A stretch of 64,000 nt of DNA, from assembly GCF_900102695.1 (NCBI RefSeq), contig NZ_FMVW01000007.1, forward strand, positions 62,001 through 126,000. Reading direction: 5' to 3'. The position numbers and the translations under genes are program-made. The notes under the pieces were generated by a model. The model made no database searches, had not been told where the DNA came from, and was given only the letters and a program-made list of their open reading frames with translations. The DNA comes from Afifella marina DSM 2698 (lineage in GTDB: Bacteria > Pseudomonadota > Alphaproteobacteria > Rhizobiales > Afifellaceae). Positions 26,071 through 35,363 of this stretch are shown in pieces. Positions within the stretch are counted from its first letter, which is position 1. Every line of letters begins with the position of its first letter.

Positions 26071-27282
26071 TTGACTGAGGAAGCCTACATAGACGGCACT
26101 TTCGCACAGACGGAAGACCCGTATCAGGCGCCTGACGCCCCGGAGCGATCGTCCAAACCTACATGCGAGCACGCGCCCATCGTCGCGGCTCTTTTGACGG
26201 CCTGGGAGGATCTCCTGCAGGTGACGGATATTGGCCCGGACGACGATTTCTTCGCCCTCGGCGGCTCGTCGCTCACGGCCTATCGGTGCCTCGCGCAGAT
26301 CCGCAGGCTCTATGGCTGCAACATTGCGTTGGAGAACTTTTATCGCGCCCCGACCGTCACTGCCCTCGCCGAAATCATCGCCACGAAAAGCCAGGCGCAA
26401 TCGCGCGCCATTGCTCTCCAACCGGCAGGCTCCCGTGTCCCGATCATCGCCGTCCATGATACGGTCATCTACCGCGAGCTTGCCGCAAGGCTCGGCAGCG
26501 ACCAGCCTTTCCTCGCGGTGCCGATGCCGGAAGAGGTCGATCCTTTTTGCCAGTCCTATTCGGAAATCGCGGCGCGTTTCGTCACCGCAATCCGGCATGC
26601 GCGCCCTCGGGGTCCCTATATCCTCATCGGCTTCTGTTTTGCGGGACGTCTTTCGCTCGAAATCGCGCGCCAGCTGAAGGATACGGGCGAAACAGTCCCT
26701 CTCGTCGTCGTCGTCGATGGCTGGGCACCCGGTTATCGCGCCGGCGGTGGGACGATGTTCGGGCGGACGGCTTTCTTCCTGCATCGCGCCTCGGCCCATC
26801 TGAGAGAGGCGTTACCGCACGGCCTATCCGGCCTCCGCGACCTGCACCGGCGGAGCGACACCGTGCGCCGGCGCCTGATCTCTGCACGCAATCGCGTTCG
26901 ACGCATGATGAATGAGCCGGAACAGGCGCTTGATCCGGATGACCTCGCCTTGTTCAGGGCGATCGACGCAGCCGGAGAAAGGCAGCCCACGCCGGATTAC
27001 CGTGGCGACGTCCTGACCATCTGGAGCGACGATCAGCCGAAAAGCCGCTTCATCGACCAGGCCTTCGGCTGGACAGGACTGATCCACGGCAAACTCAGCC
27101 ATGCGCGGGTGGCGGGCACCCACACCGAAATTTGGAGCGGGACCGGCCTCGAGCAGATGGCTCAAGCCCTCGATGAGACGCTCGCCCGGTACAACCGCCT
27201 CTCCGAGGACGCTCATCGAGACGTGTGGAGCGTGCGCCCTCTCAAGCCGGGTGGCCGCCCGCCTGAGCCACAAAGCGGGTGA
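26071..27282 (+). CDS. Carrier protein-thioesterase didomain protein (Cys-type thioesterase)
   Basis: 403 residues. Carrier domain about 35-105 with FFALGGSSL; S67 is the phosphopantetheine site. Alpha/beta-hydrolase thioesterase domain about 120-380: the nucleophile elbow reads GFCFAG (187-192), so the nucleophile is C189 instead of the usual serine. An aspartate in VVVVDGWAPG and a histidine in VAGTHTEIW complete a triad. The start is TTG 26071 with GAGGAG seven bases upstream; no ATG is in frame. With the preceding adenylation enzyme it makes a minimal A + T-TE line that could transfer one acyl or aminoacyl group, perhaps onto the polysaccharide. Confidence 0.82.
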   Translation: MTEEAYIDGTFAQTEDPYQAPDAPERSSKPTCEHAPIVAALLTAWEDLLQVTDIGPDDDFFALGGSSLTAYRCLAQIRRLYGCNIALENFYRAPTVTALAEIIATKSQAQSRAIALQPAGSRVPIIAVHDTVIYRELAARLGSDQPFLAVPMPEEVDPFCQSYSEIAARFVTAIRHARPRGPYILIGFCFAGRLSLEIARQLKDTGETVPLVVVVDGWAPGYRAGGGTMFGRTAFFLHRASAHLREALPHGLSGLRDLHRRSDTVRRRLISARNRVRRMMNEPEQALDPDDLALFRAIDAAGERQPTPDYRGDVLTIWSDDQPKSRFIDQAFGWTGLIHGKLSHARVAGTHTEIWSGTGLEQMAQALDETLARYNRLSEDAHRDVWSVRPLKPGGRPPEPQSG

Positions 27283-27335
27283 GCCGGCACAGGCCGCAAG
27301 ACAGGGCCCCGATCAGTGGCGGTTCGCGTAGCCGG

Positions 27336-29030
27336 TCAAAAGGCCAGCCAATCCCCTTGCAGGGCGTCGTCGAAGATATCCGTCAAACCCTGCGCGGCAT
27401 GGTCGAATGCCTCGAGGCCCAATCCGAGATCGGCGCCGGCGACAGACCGCGCGACGGCGTGGGAGATGAAACCGCTGGCGGGCTCGTGATCTTCACCGTC
27501 TGAAGACGCGCCCCGCTGCTCGACGCGGGCTGTGAAGGCGCCGAAGAGGCTCCGCGGACCGGCGGACGAATCGTGTCCGGCGGGCGCGGCCGGCGGCCCT
27601 TTCGGGGGTACGGGAAGCGATCCGCCAGCCGGCGGCACCACTGTCCCGTCATCATCGCTGATCTCGATGACGATCGGATGATCGGAGAGTTCGAATGAGA
27701 TCCGCTGGCCGTCTTCGGTTTGCGCGATCGCTTTCGTGCCGCTGACCATGGGATCGTAGACGGAGAGGTCCGCCGTGCTTTCGACCGTCACCGTCGAGAC
27801 ATAGGCGGAGGCGGCCTTTTCGCTGGCCGTCGCACTGTCCCAGATCAGTTCCTCGTTCCAGATGATGAGATCGACCGTCCCGTCGGCCTCCGTCAGAACC
27901 ATATGTTTCGCCGTGTCGGGCAGGTTTTCGATCCCGTATTGCAGCGTCCCCTGCACCTTCGCGGAAACATCCGAATTGTCGGCAAGGATCGTCGTCAGAT
28001 TGTGCAGAGCCGTCGCCGCCATTTTGGGCGAGCCATCGGCGTTGAAGAGCCCCCAATTGTTTTCCGGATCGAGGTTGCGATCGCTGTAGGGGTCCATCAG
28101 CTGATAGATATACGTCTTCTCGACGCCATCTTCGGCCGCATCCATCAACACGTTGAGGATCTGTTTGGCCTGCACCTCTTCACTCACGCCCATCGTGGTG
28201 TCGGAGAGAGTGTAGAAGCCGGTCTCGGTCACGACGACGGGCTTGTCGCCGGTCGGAATCCGGCTCGCATCAAGAATGGTATCCCATTGCTCCTGAGGCT
28301 TCAGAGAGTTCGGAAAATAGATGTGGGCGTTGCCGTAATCGGCCCATTTCGAGAGATCGCCGAGCGAACCCATCACCTTCTCATTGGCATACGCCACCGA
28401 GAGCCCGACCACGGGGACATCGCCAAGGGCGGCATTGGCGTTCACGGCCTGATAAAGATGCGCCTGGATCGTGCCGCCGGCGGCAAGCCCCGATTTGCCT
28501 GCAAGGCTCGCGGGCCAGAGATTGATCTCGTTGGGAGCCTCGATCGCGTCGATGCTGCCGGGATGGGCTTTCAGAAAATCGGCGGCCGCCTTGACCCCCT
28601 GATCGATCAGAGGCGCCCCGTCGACCACCTGAACGAGAAAGTTGAAGTCGTATCCCTTGGCCGCGAAATCCTCATAGACCTTGGCCTGGAAATCGAGCGG
28701 GATGACGTCCCGCAGATTGTCGATACCGAGATAAACGAGCTCGCTCTCAACGAGCCCGGCCCGTGCATAGGCTGTGTCCGTCCAGTTCAGATGCGTGTTG
28801 ACGCCGATCGTATCGACGAACGCATCGGCGCTCATCGCACTCTTCAAATCGACGGTGAGCGCACCCGTGCGTGTCGTGGAGGCCATATCAATCCAACCGT
28901 TGTTGACCGTTGGAGTTGATGCTGGGGTGAAGCCTGCGCCGAAGAGGCCGCAGCAGAGCCCGACCGCCCGCAACAACTCAGGGCCACCAAAGGCACGCAG
29001 ATTGTTAGAAATGAGATAAGAAACCGCCAT
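27336..29030 (-). CDS. Secreted or surface TIM-barrel glycoside hydrolase (clan GH-A-like)
   Basis: Up to 564 residues. The barrel runs from about 60 to 370, with an acid/base E168 in EAPNEIN at the end of strand 4 and a nucleophile E269 in VVVTETGFYT at strand 7, the clan GH-A arrangement. After it come a beta-rich domain to about 470, a Pro/Gly linker and an Ala-rich tail. The N-terminal 48 residues contain a hydrophobic run (LLRAVGLCCGLFGAGF) that could be a signal; ATG 28886 is the alternative start. Located beside the export genes, it may trim or release the polysaccharide. The substrate is unknown. Confidence 0.72.
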   Translation of the reverse strand: MAVSYLISNNLRAFGGPELLRAVGLCCGLFGAGFTPASTPTVNNGWIDMASTTRTGALTVDLKSAMSADAFVDTIGVNTHLNWTDTAYARAGLVESELVYLGIDNLRDVIPLDFQAKVYEDFAAKGYDFNFLVQVVDGAPLIDQGVKAAADFLKAHPGSIDAIEAPNEINLWPASLAGKSGLAAGGTIQAHLYQAVNANAALGDVPVVGLSVAYANEKVMGSLGDLSKWADYGNAHIYFPNSLKPQEQWDTILDASRIPTGDKPVVVTETGFYTLSDTTMGVSEEVQAKQILNVLMDAAEDGVEKTYIYQLMDPYSDRNLDPENNWGLFNADGSPKMAATALHNLTTILADNSDVSAKVQGTLQYGIENLPDTAKHMVLTEADGTVDLIIWNEELIWDSATASEKAASAYVSTVTVESTADLSVYDPMVSGTKAIAQTEDGQRISFELSDHPIVIEISDDDGTVVPPAGGSLPVPPKGPPAAPAGHDSSAGPRSLFGAFTARVEQRGASSDGEDHEPASGFISHAVARSVAGADLGLGLEAFDHAAQGLTDIFDDALQGDWLAF

Positions 29031-29473
29031 CCTTGGGACAAGTTATGTTCTGGTTAACTTTGAATTCTAGATATTACTCTACTTCACCATAACATAATCG
29101 CAAAAATATTATAGAATATATTTGTTAAAATTAGAACAAAGCGATTTTCACAAGCGAGCAAGCCTAACATTGCCTTGCTGAGCGAGGAAGGGCTCATGGC
29201 GGCACACCCGGGGACGAATGGCGTCTGCGAAGGGCGACCCTAGAACGGGCCCCTGCGGGATGACGACAAGCGCCAAAGAGCGGCGATCCAAAAGAGGAAA
29301 AGTCTGCCCCGCCGCGCACGGCCGGGGACAGGCGCGCAGCATGCTCATCGAGACGCCAGAGCCGAGAGCCAGAGCCGAGGAAAACGCAGACGCAGACGCA
29401 CCCGGTTTGAGATCAGGCACGCGCGGCGAAAACCATCCGCAGCAGGATGCGCTAATTTTCTATGCAGGATACG
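29031..29473. other. Gene-free stretch with AT-rich promoter patch
   Basis: 443 bases. 29041-29150 is strongly AT-rich and includes ATTTGTTAAAATTAG, similar to ATTTGTTAGAATT at 22882-22894; it probably holds the glycosidase promoter. The remainder is GC-rich with no convincing frame. A tandem duplication lies at its right end (29442-29484). Confidence 0.5.
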
Positions 29474-29484
29474 CTACTTTTCTA
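29442..29484. repeat. Tandem 22-base repeat across the ugpC-like stop codon
   Basis: Two 21-base units starting at 29442 and 29464 (GCAGGAT-G/A-CGCTA-A/C-TTTTCTA) differ at two positions. The second contains the stop codon of the ATPase gene, so the gene end has been duplicated. Confidence 0.7.
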
Positions 29485-30622
29485 AGATTGTGGCAGCCAC
29501 CGAGGCGCGCTCGGCCTCTTCGCTTCCCGCCCCGTCCAAGCCGCGAAACGCCCGCCCCTCGACATCGAACACATGCAGGCTTTCGGCGTCTGCGCCGAGT
29601 TTAAGACGCGCCCCGCGTTCGACATGCACATTGCCGGGGAGTTTGGCGATGAAGGGGTGCGCTTCATCCTCGGTCTTGAAATAGACGAGCTGAACTTCGC
29701 CGAGATACTCTGCATAATCGACGACGCCCTCAAAGATATGCTCACCCTCGGTGATCCGCAGTTCCTCCGGCCGCACGCCGATGTCGACGGCGGCCCCTTT
29801 GGCGGAAGCGGGCGTCAGAACCGGAACCTGCATCCGCGTTCCGTTGGCGTAGGCGATGAGGGTTTTCGGGCCGGTCTCCTCGATCCGCGCCGCCAGAAGG
29901 TTCATCGCCGGCGAACCGATGAATTGGGCGACAAACAAGTTCGTCGGCTCGCGGTAGAGCTCTTCGGGCGTCCCCACCTGCTCGATGCAGCCGTCCTTCA
30001 ACACCACGATACGGTCGGCCAAGGTCATCGCCTCCACCTGATCGTGGGTCACGTAGATCATCGTCGTGTCGGGCAGAGATTCCTTCAGCTTCGCCACTTC
30101 GATGCGGGTCGCCACACGCAGGGCTGCGTCGAGATTCGACAACGGCTCGTCGAACAGAAAGACCTCCGAATTGCGAACGATCGCGCGACCGATCGCAACG
30201 CGTTGCCGCTGCCCGCCGGAAAGCGCTTTGGGAAGCCGGTTGAGGTAGGGCGTGAGCTGCAGGATCTCCGCCGCCTGGCGCACACGCGCGTCGATCTTCG
30301 CCTTCTTCTCGCGCGCGATCTTCATGCTGAAGGCCATGTTGTCGTAGACCGTCATATGCGGATAGAGCGCGTAGGACTGGAACACCATGGCGATGCCGCG
30401 CTTGGCGGGCGGCACGTCGTTCATGAGCCTGCCCCCGATGCGCAACTCGCCGGAGGTCATTTCCTCGAGCCCCGCGATGACGCGCAACAGGGTTGACTTT
30501 CCGCAACCCGACGGCCCCACGAAGACGATGAACTCACCAGGATCGATATTGAGATCGATGCCGTGAAGAACCTCGTGATTGCCGTAGGATTTCTTCACCT
30601 GCTTGAGCGCAACACCCACCAT
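29474..30622 (-). CDS. Carbohydrate ABC transporter ATP-binding protein (UgpC/MalK type)
   Basis: 382 residues, the MalK length. Walker A GPSGCGKST near 36, Q-loop VFQSYALYPHMTV, signature LSGGQRQR, Walker B VFLFDEP and the H-loop YVTHDQ are complete. A C-terminal TOBE regulatory domain is present (GVRPEELRI near 285). It powers import by the permeases at 32307-34009, from which it is separated by the oxidoreductase gene. Its stop codon lies inside a short tandem duplication. Confidence 0.92.
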   Translation of the reverse strand: MVGVALKQVKKSYGNHEVLHGIDLNIDPGEFIVFVGPSGCGKSTLLRVIAGLEEMTSGELRIGGRLMNDVPPAKRGIAMVFQSYALYPHMTVYDNMAFSMKIAREKKAKIDARVRQAAEILQLTPYLNRLPKALSGGQRQRVAIGRAIVRNSEVFLFDEPLSNLDAALRVATRIEVAKLKESLPDTTMIYVTHDQVEAMTLADRIVVLKDGCIEQVGTPEELYREPTNLFVAQFIGSPAMNLLAARIEETGPKTLIAYANGTRMQVPVLTPASAKGAAVDIGVRPEELRITEGEHIFEGVVDYAEYLGEVQLVYFKTEDEAHPFIAKLPGNVHVERGARLKLGADAESLHVFDVEGRAFRGLDGAGSEEAERASVAATILEK

Positions 30623-30747
30623 GGCTTACTTCCTCGTCGCTTCGTTCCGGTTGCGCTGACCCGCACGGCACCCGGCAATCCAAAATGTTCGTTTCTGGCG
30701 AGCCTGCCGAACCGAAAGCGGAGCCCGGCTGGCGTTTTCGGTGCCGC

Positions 30748-32166
30748 TCAATGCTCTGAAGCTCCCGGCATCAGCTTGATCAGGAGACGCGTCACCGGGT
30801 CCGGAACGCGGTTGCGGATCTCCGCCTCGTTCTTGCGCTCGATTGCAGCTCCGACAAGCTTCGCGCCGATATAGCGGAACGGCTCCGGCGGCAGGCTCGC
30901 GCGTCCGGCAAGGCCCACGAGCCCGCATTGGCTCCAGCGATCTTTGCGACCGAGCGCCAGGCTCGCGAGGATACGACCGCCGATCGGCGCCTGCGCGATG
31001 CCCGTGCCGTTGTAGCCCATGCCGAAGAAGATGTTGGGCTGGCCCTTCAGGTGATCGAACACCGGCACATGTTCCGGCACGCAGTCGATCGGCCCGGCCC
31101 AGTCGAATTCGATCGGGACACCACGCAATTTCGGATAGAGGCGATGAAGCTCGCGCACATTATCGCGCACCCCCTCCGGGTTGCGGTTGAAGCTCGGACC
31201 GAAATCGCCGCGAAACGCGACGCCGCCGGTGCCGCGCCCGAGCACGACGCGCCCCTCGTCCGTCCGCTGATAATAAAGCACCTGATCCTGGGAATCGCAG
31301 ATGGACGCCCCGTCTCTCCAACCGATGCGATCGAGAATTGCAGGCGCCTTGCCCGTCGCGACGACCCGGCTGTCGACGACATACATATGACGCCTGAGTT
31401 CCGGCAGGGCCGAGAGCCAGGCGTTCGCTGCGAGGACGACTTTATCGGCCTCGACCACGCCGTTCGGCGTGCGCAAGCTTAATGTCGCACCAGGAACGAT
31501 CTCTTGGACGGGGCTGTGCTCATGGACCGTCACACCGCGCGAGATCGCGAGATCGCGAAGACCGCATGCAAGCTTCGCCGGCTGCACCGTGCCCGCATTC
31601 TTCTCGACGACACCGATATAGGAGGCGCTCGACCCGGTACGGCGTTCGATGTCTTCTGCGCTGAGGAGCTCAAAGCGCTCGGCGCCCGCCGCCTCGGTCA
31701 TGGCGACGGCTCTCGCCCAGGCGCCTTCTTGCGCGATCGAACTTGCCGTCCATAGCCAGCCGTCGAGCCTCAGATCCATATCGACGAGACCGGAGCGCTG
31801 CAGCTCTTCGAGCTCGGCAATCGCATCGACCGAGGCAAGGCAAAGGCTCCGGGCCTCCTCTTCGCCGACCACCGCACTCAGTCGGTCGATCTCGGCAAAC
31901 CAGGAATGCACCTGACCGCCGTTTCGCCCTGACGCGCCGGAGCCGCAGAAATCCGCCTCCAAGAGAACGACGCGGGTGTCAGGCGCCGCTTCCTTGATCC
32001 GCAAAGCCGTCCACAGGCCGGTATACCCGCCCCCGACGATGGCGATATCGGCGCGCACGCTCCCCGCCACCGGCGGCGTAACCGCATCGGCTCCGATATC
32101 CTGGAGCCAGAACGCCCGGTCGCTCGGTTGCGCGGCACTCGGCTGCCTCAAAGTGATTGTGGCCAT
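30748..32166 (-). CDS. FAD-dependent oxidoreductase of the DAO family (PuuB/OrdL-like)
   Basis: 472 residues. The FAD dinucleotide motif IAIVGGGYTGLWTALRI starts near 42, with GSGASGRNGGQVH at 76-88 typical of PuuB/OrdL-type amine oxidases. The C-terminal FFGMGYNGTGIAQAPIGG contacts FAD. The family oxidises secondary amines and N-substituted amino acids. In an Amadori-product locus it could act on fructosyl-amino compounds or released amines, as FAD-dependent amadoriases do; this is inference. It lies between transporter genes of the same strand and is probably co-transcribed. Confidence 0.83.
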   Translation of the reverse strand: MATITLRQPSAAQPSDRAFWLQDIGADAVTPPVAGSVRADIAIVGGGYTGLWTALRIKEAAPDTRVVLLEADFCGSGASGRNGGQVHSWFAEIDRLSAVVGEEEARSLCLASVDAIAELEELQRSGLVDMDLRLDGWLWTASSIAQEGAWARAVAMTEAAGAERFELLSAEDIERRTGSSASYIGVVEKNAGTVQPAKLACGLRDLAISRGVTVHEHSPVQEIVPGATLSLRTPNGVVEADKVVLAANAWLSALPELRRHMYVVDSRVVATGKAPAILDRIGWRDGASICDSQDQVLYYQRTDEGRVVLGRGTGGVAFRGDFGPSFNRNPEGVRDNVRELHRLYPKLRGVPIEFDWAGPIDCVPEHVPVFDHLKGQPNIFFGMGYNGTGIAQAPIGGRILASLALGRKDRWSQCGLVGLAGRASLPPEPFRYIGAKLVGAAIERKNEAEIRNRVPDPVTRLLIKLMPGASEH

Positions 32167-32306
32167 CAGACTTTCCTAGCCGTAACGATGGATTGGGGGA
32201 GCACGGTCAGGCGGACGGACTTTGCGACCGCGGCCGGCACAGGTCCGTCCGCAACGACAGACCCTGCCCGTCTCCCGAGATATCGAAGATCCCTCGCGCC
32301 CATCGC

Positions 32307-33167
32307 CTATTTGCCGATGCCCTCGGCAAGACCGCGGATGAAGTAGCGCTGGGTCGCGAAGAAGATGATGACGATCGGCAGAGCCGAGATGGTCATCGCG
32401 GCGAAGACGACGGAATAGTCGGTGCCGTGCTTGGCCATGATCGCCGTCAGCCCGACCGGCAAAGTCGTCATGTCCGTGCCGCTCGTGAACACCATCGCGA
32501 AGATGTATTCGTTCCAGGAGAAGAGGACGTGCAGGATGATGCACGAGGCGATGATCGGCCGACACATGGGCAGGATGATCCGCCAGAACCTTTGGCCCTC
32601 GCTCGCACCGTCCATCGTCGCCGCCTCGTCAAGCTCGCTCGGCAAATCGAGCATGTAGGCGCGGATGAGGAAGGTGGTGAACGGCACGCGAAACGCCGTG
32701 TAGAGGATGATGAGCGCCCAGAAGGTGTTGTAGAGGCCGAGCGCCTGGAACATTTTGACGAGCGGGATGAGCGCAACGGTCGGGCTGAGCATCAGGCCGC
32801 CCAGAACCACGATCAGCACGATCGGCTTGCCCGGAAGCTTGCTGCGCGTCAGACCGAACGCCGTCCAGGCACTGATCATGACGGTGCAGATCGCGGACGC
32901 GACCGTGACGAGGACGCTCACCACCACATAGTCGCGCACGCCCTGGTTCCAGGCGCGCACATAGTTCTGCCACGACCAATGGGTGGGCAAGGCGAACGGA
33001 TCGCCGAAGATCTGCACGTTGTTCTTGAAGCCGTTCATCGCCATCCACAAGAGCGGATAGACGACAACGATGCCGAGGCAGATCAGGAACGACCAAAGAA
33101 AAGCCTTGGAGACCGCTGTCCAGATGCTGGTCTCCTTGACGGGTGCCGCAGTCTCCGTGCTCACCAT
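32307..33167 (-). CDS. Carbohydrate ABC transporter permease (MalG type)
   Basis: 286 residues from ATG 33167, which overlaps the MalF-type gene by seven bases; the open frame continues into that gene but is not coding there. Six membrane segments, and the EAA loop LDEAATMDGASEGQRFWRIILP near residue 185 docks the ATPase. It pairs with the permease at 33161-34009 to import a sugar-like ligand. Confidence 0.92.
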   Translation of the reverse strand: MVSTETAAPVKETSIWTAVSKAFLWSFLICLGIVVVYPLLWMAMNGFKNNVQIFGDPFALPTHWSWQNYVRAWNQGVRDYVVVSVLVTVASAICTVMISAWTAFGLTRSKLPGKPIVLIVVLGGLMLSPTVALIPLVKMFQALGLYNTFWALIILYTAFRVPFTTFLIRAYMLDLPSELDEAATMDGASEGQRFWRIILPMCRPIIASCIILHVLFSWNEYIFAMVFTSGTDMTTLPVGLTAIMAKHGTDYSVVFAAMTISALPIVIIFFATQRYFIRGLAEGIGK

Positions 33168-34009
33168 TGCACCCTCCGCCGCTTCGTATACCAGAGCTGG
33201 GCGATGCCGGTGAGGAGCGTGACGACGAAGACCACCGCCGCGATCGCCGCGCCATAGCCGAAATTGTTCTCGATGAAGCCCTGCTGATAAAGCCAGGTAC
33301 CGAGGACCTGACTGCTGTTGTTCGGCCCACCGCCCGTCATCACCATGACCTCGTTGAACACCTGGAAGGCTCCGGTGATGGTGACGATGACCATGAGACC
33401 GGTCATCTCGCGGGTGAGCGGAAAGGTGAGGCTCCACAGCCGCCGGATCGGGCCCGCCCCGTCCATGATCGCCGCATCGAACAATTCGCGCGGGATCTTC
33501 TGGATGGCGACTGCAAACAAGAGCGTCGAATAGCCAAAGCCCTGCCACTGGCTCATTGCGATGATGGCGTAGATCGCCGTCTGTTCGCTGCCGAGCCAGG
33601 GCTGAATGAGAAAACCGAGCCCGATATTCTCAAGAGCCGCGTTCAACAGGCCGATCTTGGGCTGGTAGATGAAATAGAAGAGAAGGCCGCTGACGGTGAT
33701 CGAGATGGCGGAGGGAATGAAATAGACCGCGCGCCAGAAACGTCGCCAGCGGTCGCTGGCCAGTCCCTCGATGGTCGCCGCCAGGACGAAAGCGCCGAAG
33801 ACCTGAAAGACGATCGAGAGCCCGGCATAGGCAAAATTGTTCCAGAGCGCGCGCCAGACGACGGGGTCGTTGATCAGCCGCTCGTAATTGGCGAGCCCCA
33901 CATGCAGGACCTCGCCGGTAAAAATGTCTTCCTCCGTCGTGCTGATCAGAAAATTGTCGACGATCGGATAATAGACGAACCAACACAGGACGATCAGCGA
34001 GATCGCCAC
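33161..34009 (-). CDS. Carbohydrate ABC transporter permease (MalF type), start uncertain
   Basis: At least 282 residues. The EAA loop PRELFDAAIMDGAGPIRRLW and TGGGPNNSSQVLGTWLYQQGF are typical. The GTG at 34009 lies inside the expected first membrane segment (LRWVAISLIVLCWFVYYP), has no ribosome site and leaves no cytoplasmic N-terminus. Upstream, the frame is open back to about 34062 without ATG or GTG and runs through an 18-bp inverted repeat. Either translation starts at a rare codon in or beside the hairpin, or a small insertion has displaced the original start. Confidence 0.82.
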   Translation of the reverse strand: MAISLIVLCWFVYYPIVDNFLISTTEEDIFTGEVLHVGLANYERLINDPVVWRALWNNFAYAGLSIVFQVFGAFVLAATIEGLASDRWRRFWRAVYFIPSAISITVSGLLFYFIYQPKIGLLNAALENIGLGFLIQPWLGSEQTAIYAIIAMSQWQGFGYSTLLFAVAIQKIPRELFDAAIMDGAGPIRRLWSLTFPLTREMTGLMVIVTITGAFQVFNEVMVMTGGGPNNSSQVLGTWLYQQGFIENNFGYGAAIAAVVFVVTLLTGIAQLWYTKRRRVQW

Positions 34010-34025
34010 CCAGCGAAGCGATGCG

Positions 34026-34065
34026 ACGGTGGCAGGTGGGCGCGCCAGCGCCCACCTGCCACCGT
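34026..34065. repeat. Perfect 18-bp inverted repeat (hairpin) between SBP and MalF-type genes
   Basis: ACGGTGGCAGGTGGGCGC, loop GCCA, then its exact complement. It lies 62 bases after the SBP stop and 16 before the GTG of the permease. Intra-operon hairpins at this place commonly protect the SBP mRNA or reduce read-through, which gives more binding protein than permease. It could also be a mobile REP-like unit. Confidence 0.75.
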
Positions 34066-34127
34066 TTCAAGTGCGTCTTCGTTTCCGGTGCTGACGGAAA
34101 GCCGCCCCAGATCCGAACCTGTCGTTT

Positions 34128-35363
34128 TCACCGACGGGCCTCCGCCTTGGCCGCCTCCCGGACCTTCTCCACGACCTCTTCGGGGGTCATGGTGTCTCCG
34201 GCGAGCGCCTGCAGGCTGGTCAGCCACGCCGCGGCCACATGCGGTGTGTTGGCCGTGTCGAGCCAGGGCATGAGATAGGACGCCTCGGCAATATCCTGCA
34301 TCCCCTCGACCACGGTCGGGCTGGACACCTCTTCGTCGACGACACCTTTGACCGCGGTCGGCTGACCGTAAGGGGGTGCCGACAGGGTCTTGGCATTCTC
34401 AGGCGAGGTAACGAACTTCATGAAGTCGATCGCAAGCGGGATGTTGGAGGAGCGGGCATTGATCATGTAGCCCTCCGGCGCACCCTCGATGGCTTTCGGA
34501 TCGCCTTCCGCATCGGCCGGCGCTGGCAGCTGGAAGAAGCCGAAATCCTCGACCTTCAATGGCGTGTCCTTCGTCGCGCTTTGATCGAACTCCAGGATTT
34601 CCTGATAGTACATCGCCGACTGAGCGTTGCTGAACGCCTGCAACGCTGACGCATAGGACGTGCCGTTCATCGAGGTGCCGTCCGTGCAATGCTCTTCGAT
34701 CTCTTTGAACTCTTTGAGAGCCTTCACGTAGCCGGGATGCGAGTAGTCCGCCTGTTTCGGATCGAAATCCTTCTCAAGCGTCTCCTGCGGCACGTTGTAG
34801 GCAAGCAGCTGGCCGACATAATGGACGACAGGCCATGCTTCCTTGTTGCCGAGCGAGATCGGCGTGACGCCCGTCTCCTTGAGAGCATCGCAGGCGGAGA
34901 TCAGCTCGTCGAAGGTTTCCGGCTTGTCGATGCCGGCCTTCTTGAACATGGCCTTGTTGTAGCCCATGAACTTGGCGTCGAGATAAAGCGGGATACCGAA
35001 ATATTTATCGTTGTAGATGAACGACTTGACGGCAGCCGGAGCGAAGGTCTCGCCCCATTCCGTGCCCGGACCGATCACCTTCGTCAGATCGACGGCACGG
35101 TTGCCGCGGACGAAATTGTGGCCCCAATTGCCGGTCCAGGTGAAATAGATATCGGGCAGCGAGTTGGAAGCCACGAGCGTCTTCGTCTTGCCCTTGACGC
35201 TGTCGTCGCTCTCCTGGTCGAGCTCGACGGTCACGCCGGGATGCAGCTCTTCATACTTCTTCGCCAGATCCTCAAAGTACGGCGAAAGCTGCTCGAGACC
35301 GAATTTCGTTAGGACGGAGACCGTCCCCTCATATGTCACAGGGGCGTCGGGATCGGCCACCAC
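34128..35363 (-). CDS. Carbohydrate ABC transporter substrate-binding protein lacking a visible signal peptide
   Basis: About 411 residues from GTG 35363. Typical group-1 sugar-binding sequence starts at once (YEGTVSVLTKFGLEQLSPYF, DIYFTWTGNWGHNFVRG, IPLYLDAKFMGYNKAMF), followed by a complete C-terminal lobe. The family always has an exported leader before this point. Here the open frame continues to 35849, but those ~160 residues are Arg/Pro-rich with no hydrophobic leader. GTG 35363 has AAAGAG nearby but would make a cytoplasmic protein. Imperfect direct repeats (35397-35414 and 35459-35475) suggest a rearrangement removed the leader. A candidate operator lies at 35851-35870. Confidence 0.75.
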   Translation of the reverse strand: MVADPDAPVTYEGTVSVLTKFGLEQLSPYFEDLAKKYEELHPGVTVELDQESDDSVKGKTKTLVASNSLPDIYFTWTGNWGHNFVRGNRAVDLTKVIGPGTEWGETFAPAAVKSFIYNDKYFGIPLYLDAKFMGYNKAMFKKAGIDKPETFDELISACDALKETGVTPISLGNKEAWPVVHYVGQLLAYNVPQETLEKDFDPKQADYSHPGYVKALKEFKEIEEHCTDGTSMNGTSYASALQAFSNAQSAMYYQEILEFDQSATKDTPLKVEDFGFFQLPAPADAEGDPKAIEGAPEGYMINARSSNIPLAIDFMKFVTSPENAKTLSAPPYGQPTAVKGVVDEEVSSPTVVEGMQDIAEASYLMPWLDTANTPHVAAAWLTSLQALAGDTMTPEEVVEKVREAAKAEARR

